From Pachyseris speciosa (Eukaryota > Cnidaria > Anthozoa > Scleractinia > Pachyseridae), in contig JAEMWC010001363.1 in the NCBI GenBank assembly GCA_016490735.1, positions 1-64,000 on the forward strand: DNA of 64,000 bases, read 5' to 3'. Under the pieces are notes generated by a model. That model did not search any database. It saw only the letters and a list, made by a program, of their open reading frames with translations, and was not told the DNA's origin. A program made the position numbers and the translations under genes. Shown piece after piece: positions 35,101 to 44,590 of the stretch. Position 1 is the first letter of the stretch. Each line of letters starts with the position of its first letter.

Positions 35101-36431
35101 TTAGTTCAAAAATTCCCTTTTGCACTTACCACTCTCTTTGTATCTTGACCAACTAAGCATGAAGGCTGTTATCAATGATGTATATATTGGCTGTGATCAT
35201 GAGTTAGCTCGTAAAAGTTATCCTGAAGAGAGATTCGCAAATAAAACAGTTATTGAAACCGTTATTCTTCCCTGTAACGTACAACACCTCACACCAGGCT
35301 CACCAGTCTTTTTACTAGGCTTTTCATGCCTATGCATCGACTGTGGCTCGAATCCATGGCAGATCGACCGATGCTTACCAGTCGCGTGCTGTCCTGTTTG
35401 AACTGAGTCCGACGCGGGTCTTTATTATTTGAATTTGATGCTAATTACGTTCTCCAGGTATTCAGTTATGGCTATTTGGTTGAGTTCCTTAGCTGCAGTG
35501 CCAAAATCAAGTTTAATAACGTTGGCAAGCAAAAGAACTAAGGTTCTATAGTTTGTTAAATATTTGAAAGTAACATTGAACTCTTTTAACACTGTAGTAC
35601 CCTACACTTAAGCATTTGAATTCTTTCGATGATCGCGTTCCCTGCATGACACTGTTTACACAAGATGAGCTTAATAAAGCCCTAAAAGCCAGGATTTGAT
35701 CTGCATATACGAAGTACATTCCCTTAATCCTTTAAGCAGTTGTAGTTGTTTGCGAACATTGCCGTTCGCTTTATAGCTTAATTGTATTTGTTCCGCGTAG
35801 TTAGTTCGGATCTATGAGGAGAAAATCAGTGGATACCGATCAGGCAATTCCATAGTTTTGGTTGGCTCTTCGGTCATGAGATACCAGCCATTATACAATG
35901 CTCGACAAATGGCTGCTGTTAAATTATCCCCTGGTCCATCTTGCAATGAAATCAGTGGGATCCAGCAATATTTCTGCTATTGATTACTATACCCTGCAGC
36001 GTAGAAGTCCTTGTTGTTGTTGTTGTTGTTGGTTTTTACTTCCAGGATGCCAGTTGACACATCACTGCTTGCGTGCTGTCCTATTTGAACTAAGCCACAA
36101 GCGGGTCTTGATTCTCTGGATTTGACCCTAGTTACGTTTTTGCGGTATTCGATCGACATAATTGATAAAGTTCCATAGAGACAATCTCATAATCATTTTT
36201 ATAACGTTTACAAGCAAAATCGGTAAGACAGTAAAGTTGGTAAATTATTTCACACTAACGAAGTGTACTTTTAAAATTAATTTCACTACAGTATATCCTT
36301 GAACATTTCATTTGTTTGCATGATCACATTCTCAGACATTGTTGACGCAGCTAAAACTTACTATAGAATTTCACGCACAGATAGATTAAATTCACTTAAT
36401 CTGTTTAAACAACCCTCGTTGTTTGCGAAGA
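32188..36431 (+). repeat. Tandem unit 3, truncated at the right
   Basis: The shortest unit. Subrepeats lie at 32,285-32,560 and 32,645-32,940. It has the hairpin (33,449-33,605), the open-frame block (35,120-35,401) and the GTT run (36,010). It has none of the larger insertions of units 1 and 2. Similarity stops within the start of a fourth unit at about 36,430. Confidence 0.75.
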
Positions 36432-36884
36432 TTGCCTTTCGCCATTATTATTCAAATGGTGTGGCTTATTGTAATCTGTTCCTCGCCACACGATTTTGTA
36501 AACATATTAATCTTCCAATAAATAGACTTAAAGTAAAAAAAAAAAAATCATTAGTTAATCTAAAGCGCTTGAGTTCGTTGGTCGTTATAGATTCCATGCG
36601 TTTTAATGCTGAAGCACCGGTAAACTTTGAATGAAGACTAACAGTTGCTAGCTATCAGTGTGTATAAAGTGAACTCCCCCGAAGGAGCACACTTTCTGGA
36701 ACAGCTCTTAGTGTTAGCCTTGGAGGGATTTCCGTTGCAGAGAATACAATACTAGACATACGGCCGGGGCAAGATGAAGGTGTCCGCCTTTAAGAGAGAT
36801 CAAATCAAATCAATTTATTTAAGCTCGATAGCCTGAGGAGTGGTTGCCCAATCTCCCGAGCCTGGGGCTCATGTACTAAACGCC

Positions 36885-36910
<26 letters not shown>
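36432..36910. other. Spacer after the array, no gene seen
   Basis: Contains GATCAAATCAAATCAATTTA near 36,800, a phrase often seen at SINE or LINE 3' tails. Nothing else recognised. Confidence 0.35.
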
Positions 36911-36915
<5 letters not shown>

Positions 36916-37119
36916 GTGGTGGTTTTTGAGGAGGGGGAAAACCGGAGTATCGGGGAAAAAACCGCTCGGAGCAGGGAAGAGAAACAACAACAAACTCAAC
37001 CCACATATGACGTCGAAACAAACTGAACCTACCGTTATATGATGTTGAGTCCGGGAATCGAACCAGGGCAACATTGGCGGAAGGCGAGCGCTCTCACCAC
37101 TGCGCCAACCCTGCTCCCC
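36911..37119 (-). mobile_element. tRNA-headed SINE, family 1
   Basis: The minus-strand 5' end is GGGGAGCAGGGTTGGCGCAG. The RNA polymerase III A box is TGGCGCAGTGG (plus 37097-37107) and the B box is GGTTCGATTCC (plus 37054-37064). The body with CACATATGA, GAGTTTGTTG and TTTTTCCCCGATACTCCGG has the layout I recall for a common coral SINE. No target duplication was recognised. Confidence 0.75.
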
Positions 37120-37640
37120 AAAGAGATGTCCGTCTTGCAGTGGTGTCCACATCGCGGAAAAATTCACTATACTAATATTAAAAGAAGTGGTAGCTTCGGT
37201 GTGGTTCGATTCTTTGTTTTCCCTTATTCTTTTAAGAATACATCAACTATGGACGTTAAAACGTTCTTAATTGATGTATTCGTAAAATTTGTTAAAATAA
37301 AGTATTTGTGAATCTTGGGAAACCAAGACTCATGTCAAATCTATGTCCTTGTTAAATCAAATCCATGTCCGTGTTAAGACCTATTTCCAAACCACTTAAA
37401 TTTTTCCCATCGGCTTTCTTGTTATGTAAATACATGTGCGCTTCACAGTTGCTATGGTCAATGTGACCGAACCTGGTAACATTAACAAATAAAAATACAA
37501 AGCTATGATGTATAGGCTCTCTAAGTTCGTACAAAAACGATGTCCAATCTCAGGCAGTAATGGCCAAAATCTGTACACGGTTTTAGACGCGAAACGGCTA
37601 AAAACAACACCCTATGCGGCGGCAAATGCCTGTCCACCTC
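37120..37640. other. Spacer, no gene seen
   Basis: AT-rich, with a direct repeat of atgtccttgttaa/atgtccgtgttaa near 37,342 and 37,366. No coding or RNA signal. Confidence 0.4.
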
Positions 37641-38045
37641 TAATGAAAGAGTAATGAAAACCGGATGTGGCTGGAGTGACAAGGATGTGATCAAGTAAGC
37701 TAAAGCCACTCCGAGGGCACGAAAGCCATAAGGTAGCGGGCATTACCCCTTAAACCTACCAAAGCAAAGATTGGGTCCAAGTATTAGCAGCCATGGACAG
37801 CTGTTTCGGCCCTGTTAGGCTTCATCAGAATGGCATAGCTAATGCTCAGGCTTAAGTACCCACATATCAATAAAACAAGCAATGAAAACGTAAAGCTTGT
37901 GGGATGTGGCTGGAGTGACAAGGATACTTCACAAATTAATGTAGACTTAGTGGTGTGACCTTGGTAGTGTGACCTTGGTGGTGTGACCTTGTGGTCTCAG
38001 TGCCCTTAGAGTGGCTCCAGCTTACTTGATCACATTAATTTTTGA
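37641..38045 (-). repeat. Hammerhead-bearing repeat fragment (retrozyme-like or PLE-LTR-like)
   Basis: GGATGTGGCTGGAGTGACAA occurs at about 37,664 and again about 242 bases later (about 37,906), with ATGAAAAC ahead of both, so the region is a partial tandem repeat. An inverted piece (AGTGGCTCCAGCTTACTTGA, near 38,010) matches the continuation of the first copy. One unit contains a hammerhead ribozyme. Retrozymes consist of tandem units of a few hundred bases separated by hammerheads, and PLE terminal repeats also carry them. The sequence does not decide between the two. Confidence 0.5.
37783..37843 (-). ncRNA. Type I hammerhead self-cleaving ribozyme
   Basis: Read on the minus strand: ATTAGC, TAT, GCCAT, T, then the core CTGATGA. 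Stem-loop II is AGCC-TAACAG-GGCC, followed by GAAAC, a minimal stem III AGCT, and the cleavage triplet GTC (plus 37796-37798). Next come C, ATGGC, T and GCTAAT. Stem I is GCCAT/ATGGC (5 bp), an internal loop (TAT/T), then ATTAGC/GCTAAT (6 bp). All core nucleotides (CUGAUGA, GAAA, GUC) are present. Two weak points are an A-C mismatch at the base of stem II and a U-C mismatch next to the cleavage site. The minimal stem III is the form known from retrozymes and PLEs. Confidence 0.75.
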
Positions 38046-38995
38046 AATATTCTAATGAAAGAGTGTCTACTTTACGAATTTGCAAGTCGCCAATTATGTA
38101 AAGGTCACGACCACCACCATAACGCTTCACGGAAGATTATGAAGCATGTTATACTGTTGGTTAACAGTTTCGCCGCCTTCAGGGATCACAATAATATAAA
38201 TAAAGTAAAAATAGGAGTATGTAAGGCTTCTTGCTATTTTATGTACACGAGATCTCGGAACAGCTCGAATCAGAAACCAGTCTTTGAACTTTGCAAACCT
38301 TTCACATTTGAAAACCGACCCTTTTAGAAAAGCATGATCTCTGTGGACAGCAGGAAAGGGCAAAGCTTTTGAAAATTCTTGCTAAAGGGTTTTCTTTCTT
38401 TTAAGTGCATGTTTACTGTCTGCTGAATTACGCATCAAAAACGCAGTTGTTTCGATATGCTGCCACTAAAGGGAAATCTTCCCAATCGGAAACATTTAAA
38501 GATGGGTCTGCTCATTTCACCATGATGATGAAAAGCTATGTTCTGGTAGAGATGTGATAAGAAATATAAATGGCCCAGTTTTCTGGGTTAAAATGCAGGT
38601 TGTACCTGGTTTCAGTTATATTCAAACTACCACTTACAATTAATAGAAGCTAATAATTGTGTTTCTTTTGTTGGCTATCTTGGATTCTAAGAGTTTCCCA
38701 AAACGTCAGAATGACAATGAAATTTATCACAGTGTCATAAAAACAAATACAACAACACATTCTAATAAATAATAATAATAATAAATAATTCTCTTAATTT
38801 CTATAACGCATTACCATGACGCAATGATCTAATGGGCTTTACAACACTGGCCGGGGGACTTTTGCCAGACTGCTTAAAAACGCAGTTTACAATTAATGAA
38901 GTTGAGTTATGAGTGCCCCCGTAATATCAATATCAAATTAAGACAGACACTAGGGGTTGTCACTGCCAGAGTTTTGTTACTTCCCTAGTGGTTCT
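38046..38995. other. Spacer with a short LINE-tail-like remnant
   Basis: No gene. At 38,765-38,860 the minus strand reads a GCGTTATAGAAATTAAGAG phrase followed by (ATT)n, resembling the 3' tails of L2/CR1-like LINEs. Otherwise nothing. Confidence 0.35.
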
Positions 38996-39586
38996 TTTAT
39001 AATAATTTAATAATAATTTATTGACTTAGTATAGCGCCTTTTAACATAAAAATGATCAAAAGCGCTTTACATTAATTAAAAAACATATTTATATAAAAAT
39101 ACAATGACTATAACGAATTATAAGAAAGATCCATAAAACCGAAACACTAAAAATACACAATTGACCACCCACCCCCCAAAGAATGTATATATATATAAGA
39201 ATATATAAGAATATATATATAAGAATATAAAACTCTAAAATCTGCCAATATGCCATTAAGAATCACCCGTTGTAAGCTAAATTAAAAAGATATGTCTTAA
39301 GTTTCTTCTTAAAAATGCCGAGTGACGTTATTTCCCTAATATTTGCTGGAAGGCTGTTCCACAGTGTGGGGGCAGCAACATAAAAAGAACGAGCTCCTAA
39401 AGTAGATAGCATACGCCCCTTGGGACGGTCCAAAAATAATGAAGAATTTGATCTAAGGGAATAAGCAGAACACGACTTAATAGACACTAGGTTACTAATA
39501 TAGCTAGGTGACATATTATATATAGCCTTAAATGTAACAATTAAAATTTTAAAATAGATGCCGTTTACGTCCGGTTTACGTCCCAC
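38996..39586 (-). mobile_element. LINE 3' fragment (CR1/L2-like)
   Basis: The minus-strand frame 39586-39263 reads FKILIVTFKAIYNMSPSYIS and later LGARSFYVAAPTLWNSLPAN, then IREITSLGIFKKKLKTYLF. This is the usual C-terminus of CR1/L2-type ORF2 proteins, beyond the reverse transcriptase domain. The 3' UTR contains AAAGCGCTTTTGATC and GGCGCTATACTAAGT and ends in an ATT-rich tail near 38,996. The rest of the element is missing at the 5' side, where a SINE abuts it. Confidence 0.8.
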
Positions 39587-39798
39587 AGAATCAGAGAATT
39601 ATGAAGAGTTGTGAGACGAGGCCTACGGTTTATCGTCCTTATCCGAGAAGACTAGAAAGTCTAACCGTATGTAGGTGTCATTACAAAGGCAGCACTTTCT
39701 CCTCATTTATTAAAGACCCTGAGTGTTGGTCCGGCCGGCGTTTGAACCCGCGACCTCCCGCACGGTAGTCCGGTGCTCTACCACTGAGCTAACCGGTA
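39587..39798 (-). mobile_element. tRNA-headed SINE, family 2
   Basis: The head begins TACCGGTTAGCTCAGTGGTA (A box) with GGTCGCGGGTTCAAACG (B box) on the minus strand, 39,728-39,798. The body carries GAGGAGAAAGTGCTGCCTTT and TCTTCTCGGATAAGGACGAT, a layout I recall from coral SINEs. It ends at CTGTGGGACGTAAA and is joined directly to LINE sequence. Confidence 0.75.
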
Positions 39799-41227
39799 GT
39801 ACAAAACATGAAAATGTCTTAAATAAAGTTAAAATGTAAAGAATTCTGATTTCTGCAAACCTAAAAAATGGTGTTTCCGTGGTAACTTCCAAGTAATAAA
39901 TTCCCCAAAGCTCACATGTTTTGGTGGCGTTTGCTCACGAATCCGTCATTATCACACCCCCATCACCCCCATCCCTGATCTTGAGAGGGTTAAGTAACAT
40001 TTCCATTTGCTCGAATTTTTTTCACGTGCCTATTTATTTATTTATTTATTTATCCATTCAACCCTGATTACTTTCTTCCTTGCTTATTTTCCTAAACCAC
40101 TGATTAATATATTGACTGATTCCCTGTTTCTTAGTTGTTGTGTTTGTTCATTCGTTCGTTCATTCGTACGTTTGCTCGTTCTTTCGTTCGTTCATTCAGT
40201 TTCGTTCGTTCGATTGACCGATCGTTCGATTGATTGACCGGCTGGTTGATATTTTAAGGCGAGGGTAAACCTGAACATCGTTTTTTTTTTTTTTTGTTTT
40301 TTGTTTTTTGTTTTTTGTTTTTTTTTTTTTTGTTTGTTTTATTTGTCGTTTAACATAGATTTAATATTAATAAATCGTTGGCGTTTCAAGCAATCAAAAA
40401 TCCTTATGCTTATTTCACGAAGCCATTCTGTGGTATATTTTGTGAATATAAGAGATAATTTTTTTTCGCAAAGGATTAGTTCAATTTTGGGAAACAGGAA
40501 ATATTGAAGATTTGTTGACGGTTTAATATCGGAATTTAAGTTAAAAATTACGTTTCAATCCCTTCTTTAAACTCCATTAAAAAAAATTCGCTCAAAGTCC
40601 CATTTTAACAGAAATGCAATTTCAGCAAAACTGTGCATGCTCTCTTGAGAATTTTGCTCTGAATACTTAGCAGAAGCAACGGTTGGTTGTTGTTTTCACC
40701 GATCTATCACTATAAAAACGCCAATTTTTATTCAACGTTTCGTAAAATTGGGTTGTGCTAGTAGCTGTAAATTCACTGTGTTTTTTATCTTTCCGGCTAT
40801 TCTACGCACAGTAATTAGTATAGAATTTCGAAAAAGTCCTTCGCCCTATTCGATATGGCGCGGGAAGAAGGACTTTTCAGACTTGATTGGCGCCAATTTT
40901 AGCGACCCAAAAAGGGGTCGCTGCGCTTAGACGAATCAAAGTGGATCTTTGGGACCCTCGGTGATAGAGTTTTCAATCAAAAGTAATTATGAGCAACGAA
41001 ACATGACTTGCGGTTGAAATTCCAACATGGGTCGATTGCGAAAGCGATAACTGATGCCTTTCTTCCAAATTCGAGTCACGCCACTCTCCATATTTTGGCG
41101 CGAAACGCAATTGAAAACCCTTCAAGCAAGACAAGTAGCCCACTCGAGAGTTCGTCGCTCGGTCAGCCGCTTCGCGGCCTAAAAAGCTCGCTCCTCTCGG
41201 CTTTTCTACTGTGAGACTCGAGAGGTC
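39799..41227. other. Spacer with simple repeats, no gene seen
   Basis: A (TTTA)n run lies at 40,030-40,053. An imperfect tetranucleotide tract of TTCG/TTCA type runs over 40,145-40,245. T-rich runs interrupted by G lie at 40,280-40,340. GCGACCC...GGGTCGC forms a small hairpin near 40,900-40,921. A stretch at 41,140-41,230 has inverted CTCGAGAG motifs. Confidence 0.5.
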
Positions 41228-42206
41228 GACTTGTGGCTATAATTTGTATGACTATTTCCTCAACTGAAACACTTGACATCAATCTAGAGATTAGTCGATG
41301 TGCCATTGGACGAGTAAAAGAAACCGTGTTTTTAGGTGTTATTATTGACGAAAATTTAACGTGGAAACCACACAGTGCTAATGTGGCTAGAAAAATATCA
41401 AAATCTATAGGCATAATTTACAAAGCAAGTTTTTGCCTTCCCACCTCCTCTTTGTGCACCTTATATTTTAGCTTAGTTTATCCTTACCTTGTTTACTGCA
41501 TATCAGTATGGGGATCGACCTATCCTTCTAATCTAAATCGCATTTTTTTACTTCAGAAAAAGGTTTTAAGAATCATATCAAAAAACGCATTCGATGCTCA
41601 TACTGAACCAATATTTAAGCAGCTGAAAATTCTGAAACTCAGTAATATTTATCGATCTCACATTGGCAGGTTTATGTTTTCTTTTAAGAAAGGCCCCCTT
41701 CCTGATGTATTAAATGAAATGTTTTTGCTGACTAATCAAATCCATCATTATAATACTAGAAACTCCAATGCCTTTTACTTATTTTCTTGTAGAGCGAATA
41801 TCCGACAATTTGGAATACGCTTTCAAGGACCTAAATTGTTTAATTCTTTCAATACAGAAATTCAGAATGCTGACAGTTTTCTCAATTTAAGTCTAAATTA
41901 AAAAATTTCCTCCTGAACTGACTTCCCCTTATTTTGTTCATTTTGTTTGTTTGTTTGTGTTCTTGCTTTTTAACCTAAATGTGCTTTCAAATTAATTAAG
42001 ACACGCCTAAATTATCATTTTATAGTTGTATTTTCTTGAGGTGCCTGTAGCCCGAATAAGCCCTAATGGTTTCTATATGGGCATCCTCGCCTAATGCTTT
42101 TCTCTTATCGATTATTTGATATCTCTTGTAGTTAAATACATATTTATCTTGTAACTTAAAATAACAATAAGTGGCAAAAAATAAACTGAAACTGAAACTG
42201 AAACTA
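41228..42206 (+). mobile_element. 5'-truncated LINE with (ACTGAA)n tail
   Basis: Open frame 41233-41901 (about 220 aa) followed by a 3' UTR of about 280 bases and a terminal hexamer run ACTGAAACTGAAACTGAA at about 42,186-42,206. A short microsatellite at the 3' end is typical of CR1/Rex/L2-like non-LTR elements. The upstream reverse transcriptase and endonuclease are missing, as expected from 5' truncation. Confidence 0.8.
41233..41901 (+). pseudogene. C-terminal part of non-LTR reverse transcriptase ORF2
   Basis: The sequence reads KETVFLGVIIDENLTWKPHS, then ISKSIGIIYKASFCLP, LYFSLVYPYLVYCISVWGST and LQKKVLRIISKNAFDAHTEP. These are the standard post-palm (thumb and C-terminal) motifs of CR1/jockey-like ORF2 proteins. 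The catalytic domain with the Y/F-x-D-D box is not present. The first codons before KETVF have no recognisable LINE character, so the truncation point is near 41,228. This copy is inactive but its remaining frame is still open. Confidence 0.85.
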
Positions 42207-43564
42207 GACAGTCCAAAGAAGATAACTAACCATAATGTCACCTCAGATTTCCATAACATGGAAGGAAAAAAGATTGTTCTTCACAGCGAGCACATGAAAT
42301 ACGACAAGACAGGGTATTCAGGAAGGCAACGTCGAGTCGATAATTGTGGGAATGCGCTTCTGTTCCCAAACTTTTAGTCTATTTAAAGAATCATACCCGT
42401 GTGAAAAATCGAAAAGATTAAAATGTGTAGGCTTTTGCAAACATCCACTCCATTCAAAAGGTCAACAAAATCTCAACCAACAGCAAACAAGATCTGTTCA
42501 ATTTATTATTGATTTTTATTCATTTTTTCTCCGTAGCGTGCCCCAATCAATTTTCATTCCGAGTGCCAGAATTATATTTGCAATACACAAAATAGCACAA
42601 GTAGAGTATCAAGGATATCCAATTCATTTTTGTTTCACATATCCAGTTTTTCCGCAAACCTCTTCACATATTACTGCAACTTACCCCTAGCACTTCATTC
42701 GAAGGTCAGCTTGCCATAGATTTATCAACAACGGCTCTATTCTATTTTCATTATTACCTTTTTTACTGTTATGGGTATTGTCGAGGACTCGACGATCAAG
42801 TCTCTTAATTTTGTGGACGATAAAACAAATAATAAATGTTCCCTTAGTAAAAAAGATCAGAAGCCTGCGAAAATTTACCAAAGTAGAACAGCTGCTGATC
42901 TTAAAATATTCATCACTGCTTAAAGCAGAAACTAAATTCTATAATTTCTGTACGTTACTGACCAAAATGAAACACTGTTTAGACTGAAGTCGAAATAAAG
43001 AAAACAATGTTGCAAAATTGTGGTCTTAATTATAGACGAAACGCATTAGTTTTACTTTGATTATCGATGCACCCTTTCAAATCGAAAGAGTTTCAATCCA
43101 AAGTGATATTGGACGACGCATTAGCATACGTAAACTAAAAATTACATATTGAAAGAGATTAATGTTTAAAGGCAATTTAAAATTGCAATTAATACCCCAT
43201 TTCATGTGGGTGTAACCGTTGCAAATGCTTGTATATTTTTACAATCTCTCTAGGTCTTAAGGATCTCAAACTCGGATTATTTTAAATGCAATTTCATTCA
43301 TGTCAACATCTTAAAATGTTCTATTCATGTTAACTTGTAATTTGTTGAGGGAAAACTGCGAATCTTAATCAGGTTGAAAAATTTAGTCGCTACGTAGCTT
43401 GAAATTTTGAAACATCAGTTATTGTGAAATGGGATAAAGGCACGACCATTAATTTTAATGAAAGACTTATTCCCAGCTGTTCCGTTTGGGCTTCATTTTT
43501 TGTTTTTCCAAAAGGAAAATAGATATTTTTTTCTTTTCCAATTTGCTTAATGGCATTTCATGGT
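42207..43564. other. Spacer downstream of the second GPCR, no gene seen
   Basis: No coding or RNA signal. The 3' UTR of the minus-strand GPCR should occupy the right edge. Confidence 0.4.
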
Positions 43565-44590
43565 TTAAGTATGGTTTTCATCTCCTTTACTGATGCGACT
43601 GTCTTCTCCATAGCCATCTTCATTTGTTATGGATGTAGCTAATGGATTTAGGCCATCCGTTTTACAACAACGACAAAATCTCAAAAAGGCGCGCCTGTAA
43701 TCTGCCTTGTAAAAAGAGTAAATTAACGGGTCTGCTAATGCGTTTCCAACCAAAGAATAGAGCGAGACTTGAAGAAATGCTTCGGGAATTAATTCCGGGA
43801 AGCCGAACACCCCAAACACGTTTATTATGATTAATGGCAGCCAACACACTCCGAACGTTCCCCCAACAAGTGCGAAGACTTTGGCCACTTTTACTTCGGT
43901 TGAAATGTTCACAGAACGTTTCTTTGAAGCGCGTCGTAATTGTTTCGGTTCATTGTTTTCGATTCTCGAATTGGTTTCAGACATTTCGATCATCATCTTG
44001 ACTTGTCGCCTTGTTTCACGGAATATCCGGCTGTACGCCCAACATATCAGAACGGTGCACATTGTTACAATGCTTACCAGCACACCTTGGTAAATACGTT
44101 CCGCTGATGTCTTGATATCATCCCTGTACTCCCAAAATATCGGTAACATTGCCAATAACAGTGGTATAGTCCACACCAAGGCCAATATCTTGTAGACAAT
44201 CGGTCGTGTCACTCTGGATCTGTAAGTGAGTGGGTTGATAACGGCTTGGTAACGATCCCACGTAATTCCACAGAAGTTAAAAAGATACGCAAAGAGGATG
44301 TAGGCAATTATGTAAGGAGTTATGGCCAACCTGGCTAGGTAGGTCGGCAGAAACACAGTGGCCACCATAAGATCGCTTATCGCTAAGCTGACGATAAAAG
44401 TGTTTGCTATTGTCCGCAGCGCGCGGTAGCGAGCAAAAAGAATGCAAACAAGTGCGTTTGAAATCACAACAGCACATCCTATCACGGTGAGTGAAACTGC
44501 AGGAGTGAGATCAAGTTCTGGCGAATCAGCTTCGCCGTTTTGTTTCGTCACTTTTGTGGTAGTCATATTGTCTTCGCGATTTTTCCCCAT
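43565..44590 (-). CDS. Class A GPCR, 341 aa, lacking the TM3-ECL2 disulfide
   Basis: The start is the first ATG (44590) after an in-frame TGA at 44606-44608. Three codons further upstream are open but have no ATG. Landmarks: N45 (1.50) in VVISNALV, D73 (2.50) in LAISDL, DRY at 112-114, W140 (4.50), CWLP at 249-252, and DPLIY at 287-291. A long third cytoplasmic loop (about 190-235) is rich in Lys and Arg and contains NISTEVKVAKVFAL. The amine/adenosine-like layout suggests a small-molecule receptor, but the ligand is unknown. Position 3.25 is L88, and no Cys occurs in the second extracellular loop, so the near-universal disulfide is absent. A CRCC cluster at 306-309 in the C-tail is a likely palmitoylation site. 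Confidence 0.9.
   Translation of the reverse strand: MGKNREDNMTTTKVTKQNGEADSPELDLTPAVSLTVIGCAVVISNALVCILFARYRALRTIANTFIVSLAISDLMVATVFLPTYLARLAITPYIIAYILFAYLFNFCGITWDRYQAVINPLTYRSRVTRPIVYKILALVWTIPLLLAMLPIFWEYRDDIKTSAERIYQGVLVSIVTMCTVLICWAYSRIFRETRRQVKMMIEMSETNSRIENNEPKQLRRASKKRSVNISTEVKVAKVFALVGGTFGVCWLPLIIINVFGVFGFPELIPEAFLQVSLYSLVGNALADPLIYSFYKADYRRAFLRFCRCCKTDGLNPLATSITNEDGYGEDSRISKGDENHT

Larger units (their letters stand above)
17942..36431 (+). repeat. 18.5-kb array of three diverged tandem units
   Basis: The phrase CTTGTTTGCGACGAAAA starts units at about 17,953, 24,370 and 32,188, and a broken fourth start (TTGTTTGCGAAG) lies at 36,417. In each unit the same blocks recur in order: paired subrepeats with TTCTGTTCTATA, a GGTGTGCAGT block, a hairpin with CCTGCATAGCAAG, CCGGCTTTCAAGACGCGGTC, the LYLDQLSM open frame, a GTT microsatellite and an ATGATCACATTCTCAGACAT block. 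Units differ in length (about 6.4, 7.8 and 4.2 kb), largely through private insertions. No conserved protein gene is recognised, and the extended non-coding similarity points to segmental duplication. Confidence 0.85.

Noticed and set aside
17942..36431. GPCR remnants inside the array units
   Set aside because: Hydrophobic minus-strand frames near 21,732-21,980, 26,950-27,201 and 34,260-34,547 were examined for DRY, CWxP and NPxxY motifs. None was found, and the frames are not conserved between units.
36299..36634. 111-codon frame at the right edge of the array
   Set aside because: It crosses the array breakpoint at about 36,430, so it joins unrelated sequences, and it has no motif.
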